Origin: Microcoleus sp. AS-A8
GTDB lineage: Bacteria; Cyanobacteriota; Cyanobacteriia; Cyanobacteriales; Coleofasciculaceae
Direction: 5' to 3'
Assembly: GCA_039962225.1 (NCBI GenBank)
Contig: JAMPKV010000012.1
Location: forward strand, 62,001-126,000
DNA length: 64,000 nt
Shown: piece by piece, positions 38,821 to 47,204 of the stretch
Layout: each line of letters begins with the position of its first letter
How positions within the stretch are numbered: position 1 is the stretch's first letter
The notes under the pieces: model-generated
Seen by the model: only the letters and a program-made list of their open reading frames with translations
Databases searched by the model: none
Told to the model about the DNA's origin: nothing
Position numbers and translations under genes: made by a program

Positions 38821-39426
38821 ATGAGCAGGGAAGACAGAAAAGCCATCCTCCGCACCGAAACAGGAGCGATCGCCCGTGAATTGAAAACCCAAGGCAAAAT
38901 CCTCGGTGGATTCGTTGCCACCATCTGGGTTTTAGGGATTGCAGATTTGGCTTTGGGTGGGGCACTCAACGTTTACGGAATTGCTCCACGTCACATTATT
39001 GGTTTGCGTGGCATTTTGTTTGCCCCTTTCCTACATGGTGGTTTGGGTCACCTAATTGCCAACACCATCCCTTTTATCGTTCTGGGTTGGTTTGTGATGT
39101 TGCAAGAAACCAGAGACTTTTTTAGGGTTAGCGCCATTACCATGCTGGTGAGTGGCTTAGGGACTTGGGTGTTTGGTTCACCCAACTCGATTCACATTGG
39201 TGCAAGTGGTCTGATCTTCGGTTACCTGGGTTTTTTGCTTCTGCGGGGCTACTTTGAACGCAACTTTCCCTCAATCTTGCTCTCCCTCGTCGTCGGTTTC
39301 CTCTACGGGAGTACGATCTGGGGCGTGTTGCCAACGCGACCCGGAATATCCTGGGAAGGACACTTATTTGGCTTTATCGGCGGTGTGATCGCGGCACGCC
39401 TCTTGGCACGGAAGAAACTATCATGA
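38821..39426 (+). CDS. rhomboid family intramembrane serine protease
   Basis: A 201-residue protein with about six transmembrane helices. The rhomboid signatures are present: HGGLGHLIANTIPF (72-85, with the loop histidine and the HxxxN pattern), catalytic Ser129 in HIGASGLIFGYLG, and catalytic His181 in SWEGHLFGFIGG. These enzymes cleave other membrane proteins within the bilayer. The ATG at 38821 (MSREDRKAIL) is chosen over an upstream TTG because the extra residues look non-coding. The short charged N-terminus is cytoplasmic. Substrates are unknown. Confidence 0.93.
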   Translation: MSREDRKAILRTETGAIARELKTQGKILGGFVATIWVLGIADLALGGALNVYGIAPRHIIGLRGILFAPFLHGGLGHLIANTIPFIVLGWFVMLQETRDFFRVSAITMLVSGLGTWVFGSPNSIHIGASGLIFGYLGFLLLRGYFERNFPSILLSLVVGFLYGSTIWGVLPTRPGISWEGHLFGFIGGVIAARLLARKKLS

Positions 39427-39461
39427 GAAATGTTAATAAATATTAAGCCTTGGATTTAGGA

Positions 39462-39737
39462 ATGCCAAAAAAGCAAAAATTCCCTTACCTCGTGGGTTCT
39501 AAATGGACATCCAGGCAGAAAACCTGGGGCTGGCGGCACTTTCAAGTTGTCAACCGCAAAAACCAAGGGGATTTAGTCTTTGCCGAAATGGTTGCATCCT
39601 GCGACCCCAATGTCCGTTTTTGGCTCAATGCCAAACAACTGAAAAACCCTTCCTTATGGCAAGCAGGTTGGCAATCTCTGGAAGAAATGAAGGAGGAAGA
39701 AGAGGAAGAAATGAACGAGATGGAGGTGATCCAATGA
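39462..39737 (+). CDS. TIGR02450-type tryptophan-rich conserved protein
   Basis: A 91-residue protein beginning MPKKQKFPYLVGSKWTS. It is rich in tryptophan in a fixed pattern (KW...KTWGWRHFQV...RFW...LWQAGWQSL), matching the small family named TIGR02450, found in cyanobacteria and other bacteria and without known function. The C-terminus is a run of glutamates (EEMKEEEEEEMNEME). Its stop overlaps the start of the Uma2 gene (ATGA), and the ribosome site of Uma2 (GGAGGTGAT) lies in its last codons, so the two are translationally coupled. Confidence 0.8.
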   Translation: MPKKQKFPYLVGSKWTSRQKTWGWRHFQVVNRKNQGDLVFAEMVASCDPNVRFWLNAKQLKNPSLWQAGWQSLEEMKEEEEEEMNEMEVIQ

Positions 39738-40297
39738 CCGTTTCAGCCTCCAAACCTATTACGCTGGATGAGTTTCTAAAACTCCCTGAAACGAAGCCAG
39801 CTAGCGAATACATTGACGGTGAAATTATCCAGAAGCCGATGCCAAAGGGGAGACACAGCCGTTTGCAGGGTAAACTTTGTGCTGCCGTTAACCAAGTGAC
39901 TGAGGATGCTAAGATTGCCTACGCTTTCCCTGAACTGCGGTGTAGCTTTGGTAGTCGGTCAATTATCCCTGATGTAGCGGTGTTTCAGTGGCATCGCATT
40001 CCTTTCAATACAAATGGAGAGGTGCCTGATGATTTTAAACTGCCTCCAGACTGGACAATTAAGATTCTTTCTCCTGAACAGAAGCCTAATAAAGTAATTG
40101 GTAATATTCTCTACTGTCTACAGCATGGATGCCGATTAGGTTGGTTTGTTGACCCCGATGATCGCAGCATACTGGTATTTTTGTCGGGTCAGCAACCTGA
40201 ACTGATGCAAGGGAGCGATCGCTTAGTAATACTGGAGGAGATTGAACTAGAGTTAACAGTAAATCATGTTTTTGGATGGCTCAAGATGGAAAGATAA
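39734..40297 (+). CDS. Uma2 family endonuclease-like protein (DUF820)
   Basis: A 187-residue protein of the Uma2 group, which has a PD-(D/E)XK nuclease-like fold and is greatly expanded in cyanobacteria. Visible landmarks: TLDEFLKLPETKPASEYIDG, the RHSRLQGKLCAAVN helix, the core strand SIIPDVAVFQW (metal-ligand Asp), and WTIKILSPEQKPNKVI, where the usual E(I/V)LSPxxS catalytic strand has IKILS; the expected acidic residue there is lysine, so activity is uncertain. The ATG at 39734 follows a perfect GGAGGTGAT and overlaps the stop of the upstream Trp-rich gene. It is the only full-length Uma2 gene in the window. Confidence 0.85.
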   Translation: MTVSASKPITLDEFLKLPETKPASEYIDGEIIQKPMPKGRHSRLQGKLCAAVNQVTEDAKIAYAFPELRCSFGSRSIIPDVAVFQWHRIPFNTNGEVPDDFKLPPDWTIKILSPEQKPNKVIGNILYCLQHGCRLGWFVDPDDRSILVFLSGQQPELMQGSDRLVILEEIELELTVNHVFGWLKMER

Positions 40298-40475
40298 GAC
40301 ATACTATTAAAAACGAACAAGATGCCCGCCCCACAAGAAATAAGCTAAATACCAACGAATTCATTAAATGCGTAACAGCTTATTGCTACGCGCTAGAGCT
40401 AATATTCAACCTGCTATTCTCTCAGCAGTGATAGGCTAGACTTTAGACCCTACTAGACCAGTAGAATCTCTCATC

Positions 40476-40727
40476 ATGACCTCTCCTACCCTAAGCGAGA
40501 TTGAAAAATCCATTAGTCTCTTATCTTATGAAGAGCAATTGTGGCTAGTTGAGCGAATTATTCACAATTTGCGATTTACTCCAACCAGCAACAATCTCAG
40601 CAACAAACCACATAATTTTGAAGAACAACTTTCACAAATGGCAAATGACCCAGCTATTCAGGAGGAACTTAAGGCAATTGAGCGGGAATTTGCAATTACT
40701 GAAATGGATGGTTTGTCAGAATTGTGA
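40476..40727 (+). CDS. antitoxin of a MazF/PemK-type pair
   Basis: An 83-residue protein (MTSPTLSEIEKSISLLSYEE) with an N-terminal helix pattern LSxEEQLWLVERI found in small cyanobacterial antitoxins that precede MazF or RelE-type toxins. The C-terminal half is acidic and likely disordered until it binds the toxin. Its TGA overlaps the GTG of the toxin gene (GTGA), as is usual for toxin-antitoxin operons. A DNA-binding fold is not obvious, so autoregulation may need the complex. Confidence 0.75.
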   Translation: MTSPTLSEIEKSISLLSYEEQLWLVERIIHNLRFTPTSNNLSNKPHNFEEQLSQMANDPAIQEELKAIEREFAITEMDGLSEL

Positions 40728-41071
40728 GCATTCAGCGAGGCGAAATCTATTTTGTAAATCTTAATCCAGTTCAAGGTAGAGAACAGGCAGGCCAACGTCC
40801 TGTCGTTGTTCTTTCAGTTGATGAAATTAACCGCCTGCCTTTGGTGGTAACCGTCGTTGTTGGAACAAAAGGAGAAAATATCCAACGCGATTATCCAACT
40901 AATGTTCGAGTTTCTGCGGCAGAAAGTGGTTTACCAGTTGAAACAGTTTTCTTGTGTTTTCAACTTCGCTCCCTCGATCAAAGACGTTTTCCAGAACAAC
41001 CAGCAGGTAGACTTTCTGAACAAGTTATGTCACGGGTAGAGGCAGCAACTCGCTATTGCTTGGGATTGTGA
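40724..41071 (+). CDS. mazF: MazF/PemK family mRNA endonuclease toxin
   Basis: A 115-residue protein starting with GTG: MSIQRGEIYFVNLNPVQGRE, then AGQRPVVVLSVDEIN. These are the signatures of the MazF/PemK fold (RGEIxxVxLxPxxGxEQxGxRPVVVLS), including the loop arginine. The strand TNVRVSAAESGLPVETVFLC with the QLRSLDQRRF segment completes it. MazF toxins are ribosome-independent endoribonucleases. It overlaps the antitoxin gene by four bases. Confidence 0.9.
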   Translation: MSIQRGEIYFVNLNPVQGREQAGQRPVVVLSVDEINRLPLVVTVVVGTKGENIQRDYPTNVRVSAAESGLPVETVFLCFQLRSLDQRRFPEQPAGRLSEQVMSRVEAATRYCLGL

Positions 41072-41437
41072 ATGAGGCGAAAAGAATGTGCGATCGCATT
41101 CTGCCACACTATCCACAAAGGCGATTGCTTTATATCTAAAATCGAGCAACTCGGTGATTTTCCTAAAGATTTGTAAACAAAACTTGACCCTTGAGCAGAA
41201 ATCACTCAATCTGCTAAGGTAATCTTGATACACTAAAAACCTAAAAATCTTAGCGCCACTCAAAGCTGTTAGCACCAGCTAGGAGCGGCTAACCCCCAAA
41301 CTGCAATAACCAGTCTGGAAGCTAGAAGAATGGTAACACTCCTCGACGCCCCCCGACTTCTTATGTCAACTAATGCGGGGTGGCTTGGATTTTGGGTCAC
41401 GACACCGAATACCCAAAACAGGAGTGAATTTACCATC
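41072..41437. other. intergenic region behind the toxin gene
   Basis: About 365 bases. It has a HIP1-like gtgcgatcgcattc near 41088 and an inverted repeat TTTTGGGT...ACCCAAAA at about 41390-41420, close before the next gene. In-frame codons upstream of 41438 are open but do not look coding. Nothing else is recognised. Confidence 0.45.
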
Positions 41438-42031
41438 ATGTCCCAGAACTTAATCACCTCTGGGGTGATTGATCCACGACAATTACCCCTTGACCAAATA
41501 CGGCAGCAAGTCGCCACTTTTCTCAACATTCCCCTCAACCAAATTGAGCGCATAGAGTGCTGGAAGCATCAAATCTGGGTCAAATTGGTGGAATCTCGCG
41601 CTAAATTCATCAGTTATCGCTGCTTGCCCCTCTGGATTGAGCAAGGAATTGCTGCCATCCAAAACTGCACCTCCCGTTCTACCCTCGATCAACTTGGTGA
41701 AATCTTACGCACAGAACGGGATTGGTACGAGGAACACGAAATGCCGGAAGCTGTACAACCCTGGCGAGACGCTTGGGCAAAACGATCGCAATATTTGCGG
41801 GAAGAAGACGATCGCCTCCAACCAATTCACGCCCATCAACAAGCGGGACTAGAGTGGTATTCCGCTTGGCAGCGAGTATTGCACAGTTGCCGAGATTGTG
41901 TCGGACTCAAAGGATTAGCCCCAGAACTTCAACGGCAAAGCAAAGACTTTGCCGACTTACCGGACGTCATGCAAGCCATGCAACAGCTGTGGCAACAACG
42001 CTGGCAGGAACTCATTGATGCGATCGCGTGA
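41438..42031 (+). CDS. hypothetical protein, predicted helical
   Basis: A 197-residue soluble protein. The ATG at 41438 (MSQNLITSGVIDPRQL) is preferred over an upstream one at 41330, because GGAG lies about 14 bases before it and the upstream part overlaps a likely hairpin. The sequence is rich in Trp, Gln and Glu (WKHQIWVKLVESRAKFISY, RDWYEEHEMPEAVQPWRDAW) and mostly helical, with no membrane segment or catalytic motif. It converges with the S8 protease gene 50 bases on. No family is recognised. Confidence 0.65.
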   Translation: MSQNLITSGVIDPRQLPLDQIRQQVATFLNIPLNQIERIECWKHQIWVKLVESRAKFISYRCLPLWIEQGIAAIQNCTSRSTLDQLGEILRTERDWYEEHEMPEAVQPWRDAWAKRSQYLREEDDRLQPIHAHQQAGLEWYSAWQRVLHSCRDCVGLKGLAPELQRQSKDFADLPDVMQAMQQLWQQRWQELIDAIA

Positions 42032-42080
42032 AGCCCATGCCACTTATGCACTCAGGTGAAAAATCCTGGAGTTGACTGGA

Positions 42081-43682
42081 TTACCGAGGGACTGTCCACC
42101 AAGCGAGGGCATACGGTTGGGATGGTTTATTCATCTGTTTGCGATACTGAACGCGGATTTTGTAGCGACCAGCAGTCGGGACTGGGCAGAAAATATGCTG
42201 TACACTATCCACCGCACTGATGGAAGAACAGACACTTTTGCTCGTGTTATTCTCATCCACTGGCATGAGGTAAAGGTCAAGGTGATTCAATCCGCGATCG
42301 CGAAAACTCTCCCCCACATCAAAGGCATTATTTTGATTCTTGTCTTGCAACTCCACGAGACGATTCCACGCCAACGTCAGAGACACAAAACTTTTTTCCT
42401 TCACGGGTTTGTCTAACACATAATCCTTAAAGGATGACGCCTCTACTGTCGCATAATCCCAACCAATGGGTTGTACGGCAGCCGTTGACCTCCATTGACC
42501 CGGGCTAAATTGCTGGTAAGCACGGAAGGCATTCAGTTGTCCGGTTCCCATCTGGTAATCTAACGGAATTTTGGGGTCTTTATAGGCATCAGAGTCTAAC
42601 CAGGTGCGGTTATCTTTGCTCAAAATGGTACGGCTCATTCCCAAGTGCAACCCATTGCCGCTATCCTGGATTTTCTCAGCCGAGTTGAGTAACACCGCTT
42701 TCATCACTTCGTGACGTCGGGAGTCTGTACTCCAATTTCTCTGCTTGGATTGGAGTTGACGGTCGCCAAATTCTTGAAGCAACGCTACTGTTCCTGTAAT
42801 ATGAGGAGCCGCAAAACTCGTCCCACTCACCTCAGTCTTTTTCCCGTCCAAACTGTACGCCGCAATTTTGCTACCGGGAGCAACAATACTAATGGAGCGG
42901 CGATCGCCAACATTAATCTCGCGTTCAATCAAACGTCTGCCAATCCCAACTGGCGCAGCACTTAAATTCGGAAAGTCCACTTTCGTGAACACTCCCTGTC
43001 GCTTGGTTGAGTAAGCGGTATTCACCCCATTGTAGTTATCTGTCGGGATCGGAATACCCCCGTCCCCCTGGTTCCCGGCAATCACAAACAGCGTGTTGTG
43101 AACGGTGGATAACCAATCAATGCATTGAGTCAAAAGCGCATTCCCATCCAATGTGGCATCCGGTCTGGTGTCTCGTTCCAACGGTTCGCCAAAACTAAAA
43201 TTAATCGCCCGCACATCTCCCCCATTTTGCAGGGTGACATACTGAGCGGATAGACACTCTTCCGGTTGTCCTCCCTTGGTGGGTGAACCCACGGCTGTAG
43301 AATAGAGCCTTGCTCCGGGTGCGACTCCTGGTAAACCTTTGTCTCGACTGACCATTACCCCTGCCACCATTGCAGCATGAGCATCCACATTGGTATCGGA
43401 TTTAGCCGGACCGTTGCGATAAAAGGCTCGTTCCAGAGGGGTGGGAGGATTCCAGGCAACGGCTTTGTCAAAACCAAAAACTCCAGGTCTACCAATTTCC
43501 ACCTGACCAATGGCAATTTTACGACCGATTAAGTTGTAGGGAGGGTTATGTAGTTTACGTGCTTCGATCCCCGCTTCTCCGATTGAAGATATTGATGAAG
43601 CGATCACTGGGGTAACGACGTAGGAGGCACTTAACCCTCCCATGATCCATCCTAATTTGCGAACAATCTGCCAGTGAGCCAA
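42081..43682 (-). CDS. exported S8 (subtilisin-like) serine protease with altered catalytic Asp
   Basis: A 533-residue protein. The start is TTG at 43682, supported by AAGGAG 8 bases upstream; the next ATG would remove the basic part of the export signal. Residues 1-35 resemble a signal sequence. The S8 core is recognisable by His102 in DAHAAMVAGV, Asn204 in FVIAGNQGDGG (oxyanion hole) and nucleophile Ser289 in SGTSFAAPHITG. At the position of the first catalytic aspartate (usually VAVIDTG) the sequence is IAIGQVEIG, with Glu62. HGTH is also reduced to AHAA. It may be a slow or specialised protease. The C-terminal 140 residues look like a P/homB-type beta domain. Confidence 0.85.
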   Translation of the reverse strand: MAHWQIVRKLGWIMGGLSASYVVTPVIASSISSIGEAGIEARKLHNPPYNLIGRKIAIGQVEIGRPGVFGFDKAVAWNPPTPLERAFYRNGPAKSDTNVDAHAAMVAGVMVSRDKGLPGVAPGARLYSTAVGSPTKGGQPEECLSAQYVTLQNGGDVRAINFSFGEPLERDTRPDATLDGNALLTQCIDWLSTVHNTLFVIAGNQGDGGIPIPTDNYNGVNTAYSTKRQGVFTKVDFPNLSAAPVGIGRRLIEREINVGDRRSISIVAPGSKIAAYSLDGKKTEVSGTSFAAPHITGTVALLQEFGDRQLQSKQRNWSTDSRRHEVMKAVLLNSAEKIQDSGNGLHLGMSRTILSKDNRTWLDSDAYKDPKIPLDYQMGTGQLNAFRAYQQFSPGQWRSTAAVQPIGWDYATVEASSFKDYVLDKPVKEKSFVSLTLAWNRLVELQDKNQNNAFDVGESFRDRGLNHLDLYLMPVDENNTSKSVCSSISAVDSVQHIFCPVPTAGRYKIRVQYRKQMNKPSQPYALAWWTVPR

Positions 43683-43919
43683 GGATGCTGCTCCTTAAAT
43701 TAAATAGGTTTGAGTCATTTATTTGTTAAGGGGTGGGTCAAAGAAATGTCACTTGTCTGTGTCCCGTCTTTCCTGCCGTTGTCGCGGAGTGAGAGAAAGC
43801 GCCACGCCAGATTAAATTCTGTCACGCGAACGCAAAGGTTCAGGTTAAGTTGGGGAAAGGCTAAAGATTTTGTTAAGATCAATAAATAAAACTGAGGACG
43901 CAGGAGAGTATCACCAGTC

Positions 43920-44627
43920 ATGACCCAAACGCAATCCCAAAAACCCATCGTTGTTGCCCCTTCTATCCTATCAGCGGACTTTAGCCGATTGGGAGAAGAA
44001 ATTAGAGCCGTGGATGCCGCTGGTGCTGACTGGATTCATGTGGATGTGATGGATGGTCGGTTTGTCCCCAACATCACGATTGGTCCTCTGATTGTGGAAG
44101 CGATTCGTCCGGTTACCCAAAAGCCCCTGGATGTCCACCTGATGATTGTGGAACCAGAAAAATATGTGGAAGACTTCGCCAAGGCCGGAGCCGATATTAT
44201 TTCCGTACACTGTGAACACAACGCCTCTCCCCATCTACACCGCACTCTCTGTCAGATTAAAGAATTGGGTAAGCAAGCCGGTGTAGTGCTAAACCCCTCA
44301 ACGCCGTTAGAGTTGATTGATTATGTATTAGAAGTCTGCGACTTGGTGCTGATTATGAGCGTCAATCCCGGCTTTGGTGGTCAGAGCTTTATTCCTGCGG
44401 TACTCCCCAAAATCCGCAAACTGCGTCAAATGTGTGATGAGCGTGGACTCGATCCTTGGATTGAAGTCGATGGCGGACTCAAGGGAAACAATACCTGGCA
44501 AGTGTTAGAAGCGGGAGCCAATGCAATTGTGGCGGGTTCAGCTGTCTTCAAGGCCAAAGATTATGCAGAAGCCATCGAGGGGGTTCGCAATAGCAAGCGC
44601 CCTGAACCTCAGTTAGCGGCGGTTTAA
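43920..44627 (+). CDS. rpe: ribulose-phosphate 3-epimerase
   Basis: A 235-residue TIM-barrel enzyme that interconverts ribulose 5-phosphate and xylulose 5-phosphate in the Calvin and pentose phosphate cycles. Signatures: [38 protein letters not shown] (metal-binding His and Asp), [25 protein letters not shown] and [11 protein letters not shown]. Length is standard. The ATG is the only good start. The gene is monocistronic and ends at a strong terminator at 44736. Confidence 0.97.
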   Translation: MTQTQSQKPIVVAPSILSADFSRLGEEIRAVDAAGADWIHVDVMDGRFVPNITIGPLIVEAIRPVTQKPLDVHLMIVEPEKYVEDFAKAGADIISVHCEHNASPHLHRTLCQIKELGKQAGVVLNPSTPLELIDYVLEVCDLVLIMSVNPGFGGQSFIPAVLPKIRKLRQMCDERGLDPWIEVDGGLKGNNTWQVLEAGANAIVAGSAVFKAKDYAEAIEGVRNSKRPEPQLAAV

Positions 44628-44735
44628 ATCGGTTTAATCTTAAAAAGCTGCTGACTAGAAAATAAGCTTAAGATTTTTCGCTTCATTTCCTGAAAGCTGA
44701 TTGAATCGAAAAAATTCCCTAACCAGTCAAAGCCT

Positions 44736-44770
44736 GCCCACCCAACCTCCTGGAGGGTGGGCATTTTTTT
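44736..44770 (+). terminator. intrinsic terminator of rpe
   Basis: The stem GCCCACCC / GGGTGGGC encloses a short loop with its own AACCTCCTGGA pairing and is followed by ATTTTTTT. It lies about 110 bases after the rpe stop. Confidence 0.85.
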
Positions 44771-44815
44771 AAAGTTTATTCATGTTTATTTATAAAACCT
44801 CTTGCATAAATCCAG

Positions 44816-44892
44816 GAATGCCCCCTAAATCCCCCAATTTTGGGGGACTTTGAATTCAGGTTCCCCCCAGAATTGGGGGGTTAGGGGGGCGA
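44816..44892. repeat. C-run/G-run palindromic dispersed repeat
   Basis: The pieces aatgccccctaaatccccca, attttgggggactttgaatt, caggttccccccagaattgg and ggggttaggggggcg build two nested inverted repeats (CCCCCAATTTTGGGGG and CCCCCC...GGGGGG). It is the intergenic cousin of the palindromes found inside cbiG-cobJ and the giant kinase gene. Confidence 0.7.
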
Positions 44893-44936
44893 AAATCGAA
44901 TGAGAGCAAGAGGTCTATTCATAAAACCTAATCTGA

Positions 44937-44990
44937 AAATAAGGCAGAAGGCAGAAGGCAGAAGGCAGACCGGAGCTCATACGAGGACAG
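44937..44990. repeat. AGGCAGA tandem repeat with ACCGGAGCTCATACGA tail
   Basis: Three tandem aggcaga/aggcag units are followed by accggagctcatacgaggac. It is the inverted copy of the compound repeat at 33664-33716. It lies behind the rpe terminator in a stretch of about 300 bases without genes. Confidence 0.65.
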
Positions 44991-45072
44991 AAGGGATAAG
45001 AATTTTCATTCTTTCGTTGTGTGCGTCAGTGTATGGTGCCTATCTGGAAAGTCTACTTTCATCCTTGTCTCG

Positions 45073-45678
45073 TTAAGCTTTTTGCAGGATGCAAAATAAG
45101 GCGTGTGGAAGTGGCGACAGTGTACCGTGATAGACGGTTTCTTGAACCGATAGAACGTTGAATTGACCGCTGAAAATGTCCTTGATTTCGTCGGGTGTAA
45201 ATCGATAAGGCCCCTCTGGACGTGTTTCTAAGTGGCTAAAGCATTTCAGGAATAGATAACCCTGAGGCTTAATCAAGTTAATGACAACCTGAATGTAATT
45301 GGCTCTTTGCTCCGGGGGAAACACATGGAAACAGCCGCGATCGAGTACAAAGTAAAATTCTTGGTTTAGAGTACTGTTGAGGATATCATCCTGTTTCCAA
45401 ACAATATCTAAACCTTTTTCTTGGGCAACCTGTTGTGCCTTCTGGATAGCTGTTACAGAAAGATCGGTTGCTGTGACTTGAAAGCCTCGCTGGGCTAATG
45501 CCATCGCTTGAGTACCCGGCCCTGTGCCCAGATCTAAGGCTGTAGTACTATGAAGGTTCAGTTGGGTTAACGCTTGATCCAGATCTGGATCGAGATCAGG
45601 GTTGAACCAAGGCATGGATTCTACATTCTTTTCCTGATACAACTGTTCCCAGTCAGGTAGCTCGCGTCGTTGATTCAT
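45073..45678 (-). CDS. class I SAM-dependent methyltransferase (TehB/thiopurine-like)
   Basis: A 201-residue protein starting MNQRRELPDWEQLYQEKNVE. The ATG at 45678 has GAGG 5 bases upstream; another ATG at 45702 has no ribosome site. The Rossmann core shows motif I ALDLGTGPGTQAMALAQRG, the acidic residue in VTATDLS, DDILN and VLDRGCFHVFPPEQR. The DWEQLYQ...PW start and DRGCFHV are typical of the TPMT/TehB-related group that methylates small thiols, selenium or tellurium compounds; the acceptor here is unknown. Confidence 0.85.
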   Translation of the reverse strand: MNQRRELPDWEQLYQEKNVESMPWFNPDLDPDLDQALTQLNLHSTTALDLGTGPGTQAMALAQRGFQVTATDLSVTAIQKAQQVAQEKGLDIVWKQDDILNSTLNQEFYFVLDRGCFHVFPPEQRANYIQVVINLIKPQGYLFLKCFSHLETRPEGPYRFTPDEIKDIFSGQFNVLSVQETVYHGTLSPLPHALFCILQKA

Positions 45679-45744
45679 GGATTCCTCTAGATTCAATTTC
45701 ATCGTTAGAGCTGTCGCTCATATCACTGTAACTTGGGTGCTATA

Positions 45745-45862
45745 GAACGCGATCGGCTTTGCCGGTGCGCTACGCGCAATCGCTTCGCCCCTCCCTTTTG
45801 GGCAATCCGCTTTGTCGGTACGCTAGACTGCGTCTGGCTAGGTGCTACGCGCCTGTGATATA
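45745..45862. repeat. intergenic GC-rich repeat cluster (gctacgcgc / gcaatcgctt type)
   Basis: The run gcgatcggctttgccggtgc, gctacgcgcaatcgcttcgc, gctttgtcggtacgctagac and ggctaggtgctacgcgcctg contains repeated GCTTTG(C/T)CGGT and GCTACGCGC units. It lies in the divergent space between a methyltransferase and the GAF-PAS gene and looks like repeat accumulation rather than a regulatory site. Confidence 0.5.
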
Positions 45863-45948
45863 ACGTGGGACTTTTTTGTCTCTACATGCTATAGCGCTTA
45901 AAGTTGAAAGGAAGAAGCATCCAAAACCAAGAGCTCAGTCGTCTTCTC

Positions 45949-46971
45949 ATGACCGAGGTAAATGTGAATGATTGCGATCGATCCAAAGAAGAGCTAATTG
46001 AAGAATTGGCTTCACTCCAGCAAAAAGTTGGCGAACTTCAAGCTAAAAAAATAGCATTCGATACTCTTCATGAATTACTTCTAGCCTCAATTACAACGGC
46101 GAAAACGGCGACTGGAACGCTGATGATCCGTACCGTTTTACAACAGATTTTAAAAATTGCGATCAGCTTAACCAACGCTGACGAAAGTAGCCTATTTTTA
46201 CTCGATGCTGAGGGACGAGTCAGTGAAAGTATCTTAGCTCGCGGTGCCGTTATCCGAGACATCAAGCAAAGGCTTGTCGGTATGGTTTTGGATAAAGGTC
46301 TTGCAGGCTGGGTGAGTCGCAACCGCAAAGTCGGACTTGTGACCGACACAATGAAGGATGAGCGCTGGCTGACGCTCCCTAATGAGCCTTACACCGTTCG
46401 TTCTGCACTCAGTATACCGATTTGTCGGGGGAAAGTGCTGATGGCTGTGATCACCCTGATGCATCCCGATCCGGGACATTTTAGCTCACAAACCGCTCAG
46501 TTAATGCAGTTATGTGCGGAGCAAATGGCTCTAATTATAGAAAATGCCTTACTTTATGTTGAACGCCATCCTTCAGAGCCGAAATCCAGCCAGACTGTAC
46601 AGCAGAAAGACTTGGAATTAAACGTCACCCATGAGCAACTCTCTCCTGAGGAACAACTCTCGTTGCTCGGTATTTACATCATGTTTAATGATGGAAAATT
46701 TATGTATACCAATCCGGGTGTAGCCGCTATTTTTGGATACAGTTTTATTGAATTTATTACAGTCGAATCTATATTTGAACTCATATTATCTAACTATCAT
46801 GATTTAGTGATGACTCATATCAATCAGTGCTTTAAATCTCAAAATAAGTATCTTTATTGTAAATTCAAAGGCCAACGAAAAAATGGCACTTCAATTGATG
46901 TACAAGCTTATGGAACAAAAACAAAGTTAAGCGGCAAGGCAGTGATTGTGGGATATCTCACTATGACTTGA
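45949..46971 (+). CDS. GAF-PAS sensory protein without output domain
   Basis: About 340 residues from the ATG at 45949 (MTEVNVNDCDRSKEEL); a TTG at 45904 is an alternative start. A short coiled coil is followed by a GAF domain (about 45-205; TNADESSLFLLDAEGR, GLAGWVSRNRKVGLV, ALSIPICRG) and a PAS domain (about 225-335; LGIYIMFNDGKFMYTNPGVA, AIFGYSFIEF, VIVGYLTM). No histidine kinase, GGDEF or helix-turn-helix follows, so it must act through partners or is cut short: the gene directly behind it is the wreck of an unrelated protein. It could supply a signal to the response regulator cassette on the opposite strand. Confidence 0.75.
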   Translation: MTEVNVNDCDRSKEELIEELASLQQKVGELQAKKIAFDTLHELLLASITTAKTATGTLMIRTVLQQILKIAISLTNADESSLFLLDAEGRVSESILARGAVIRDIKQRLVGMVLDKGLAGWVSRNRKVGLVTDTMKDERWLTLPNEPYTVRSALSIPICRGKVLMAVITLMHPDPGHFSSQTAQLMQLCAEQMALIIENALLYVERHPSEPKSSQTVQQKDLELNVTHEQLSPEEQLSLLGIYIMFNDGKFMYTNPGVAAIFGYSFIEFITVESIFELILSNYHDLVMTHINQCFKSQNKYLYCKFKGQRKNGTSIDVQAYGTKTKLSGKAVIVGYLTMT

Positions 46972-47204
46972 ATTTTGCAAGTTTCAGTTTCACATTCCTA
47001 TCAGAAGTTGGGTATGCAGGGAAAAATAGTATTAACCTACCCCATCAACTGCAAACGGATTTAAGCGGATATGACTTTTCTCATCTAACCCTTTGGCAAG
47101 CCGATTTACCAGGAGTGCAATTACACCAAGTCAAATTGGCTCATTCCCATCTCAGTAAGTCGGTTTTTGATGAAGTCATCACCATTACTTTATCTTTCGA
47201 GTAA
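46968..47204 (+). pseudogene. orphan fragment of an NB-ARC/WD40 repeat protein
   Basis: The frame contains GYAGKNSINLPHQLQTDLSG, then YDFSHLTLWQADLPGVQL and HQVKLAHSHLSKSVF. This is the short pentapeptide-like joint between the NTPase domain and the WD40 propeller in large cyanobacterial proteins (GYAxGNxINLLxQLQxDLSGYDFSHLTVWQAxL...LAKSVF). Here neither the ATPase nor the WD40 repeats adjoin: upstream is the GAF-PAS gene and downstream a stop follows the first degraded strand. Its 3' end overlaps the convergent response regulator gene by 15 bases. Confidence 0.6.
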
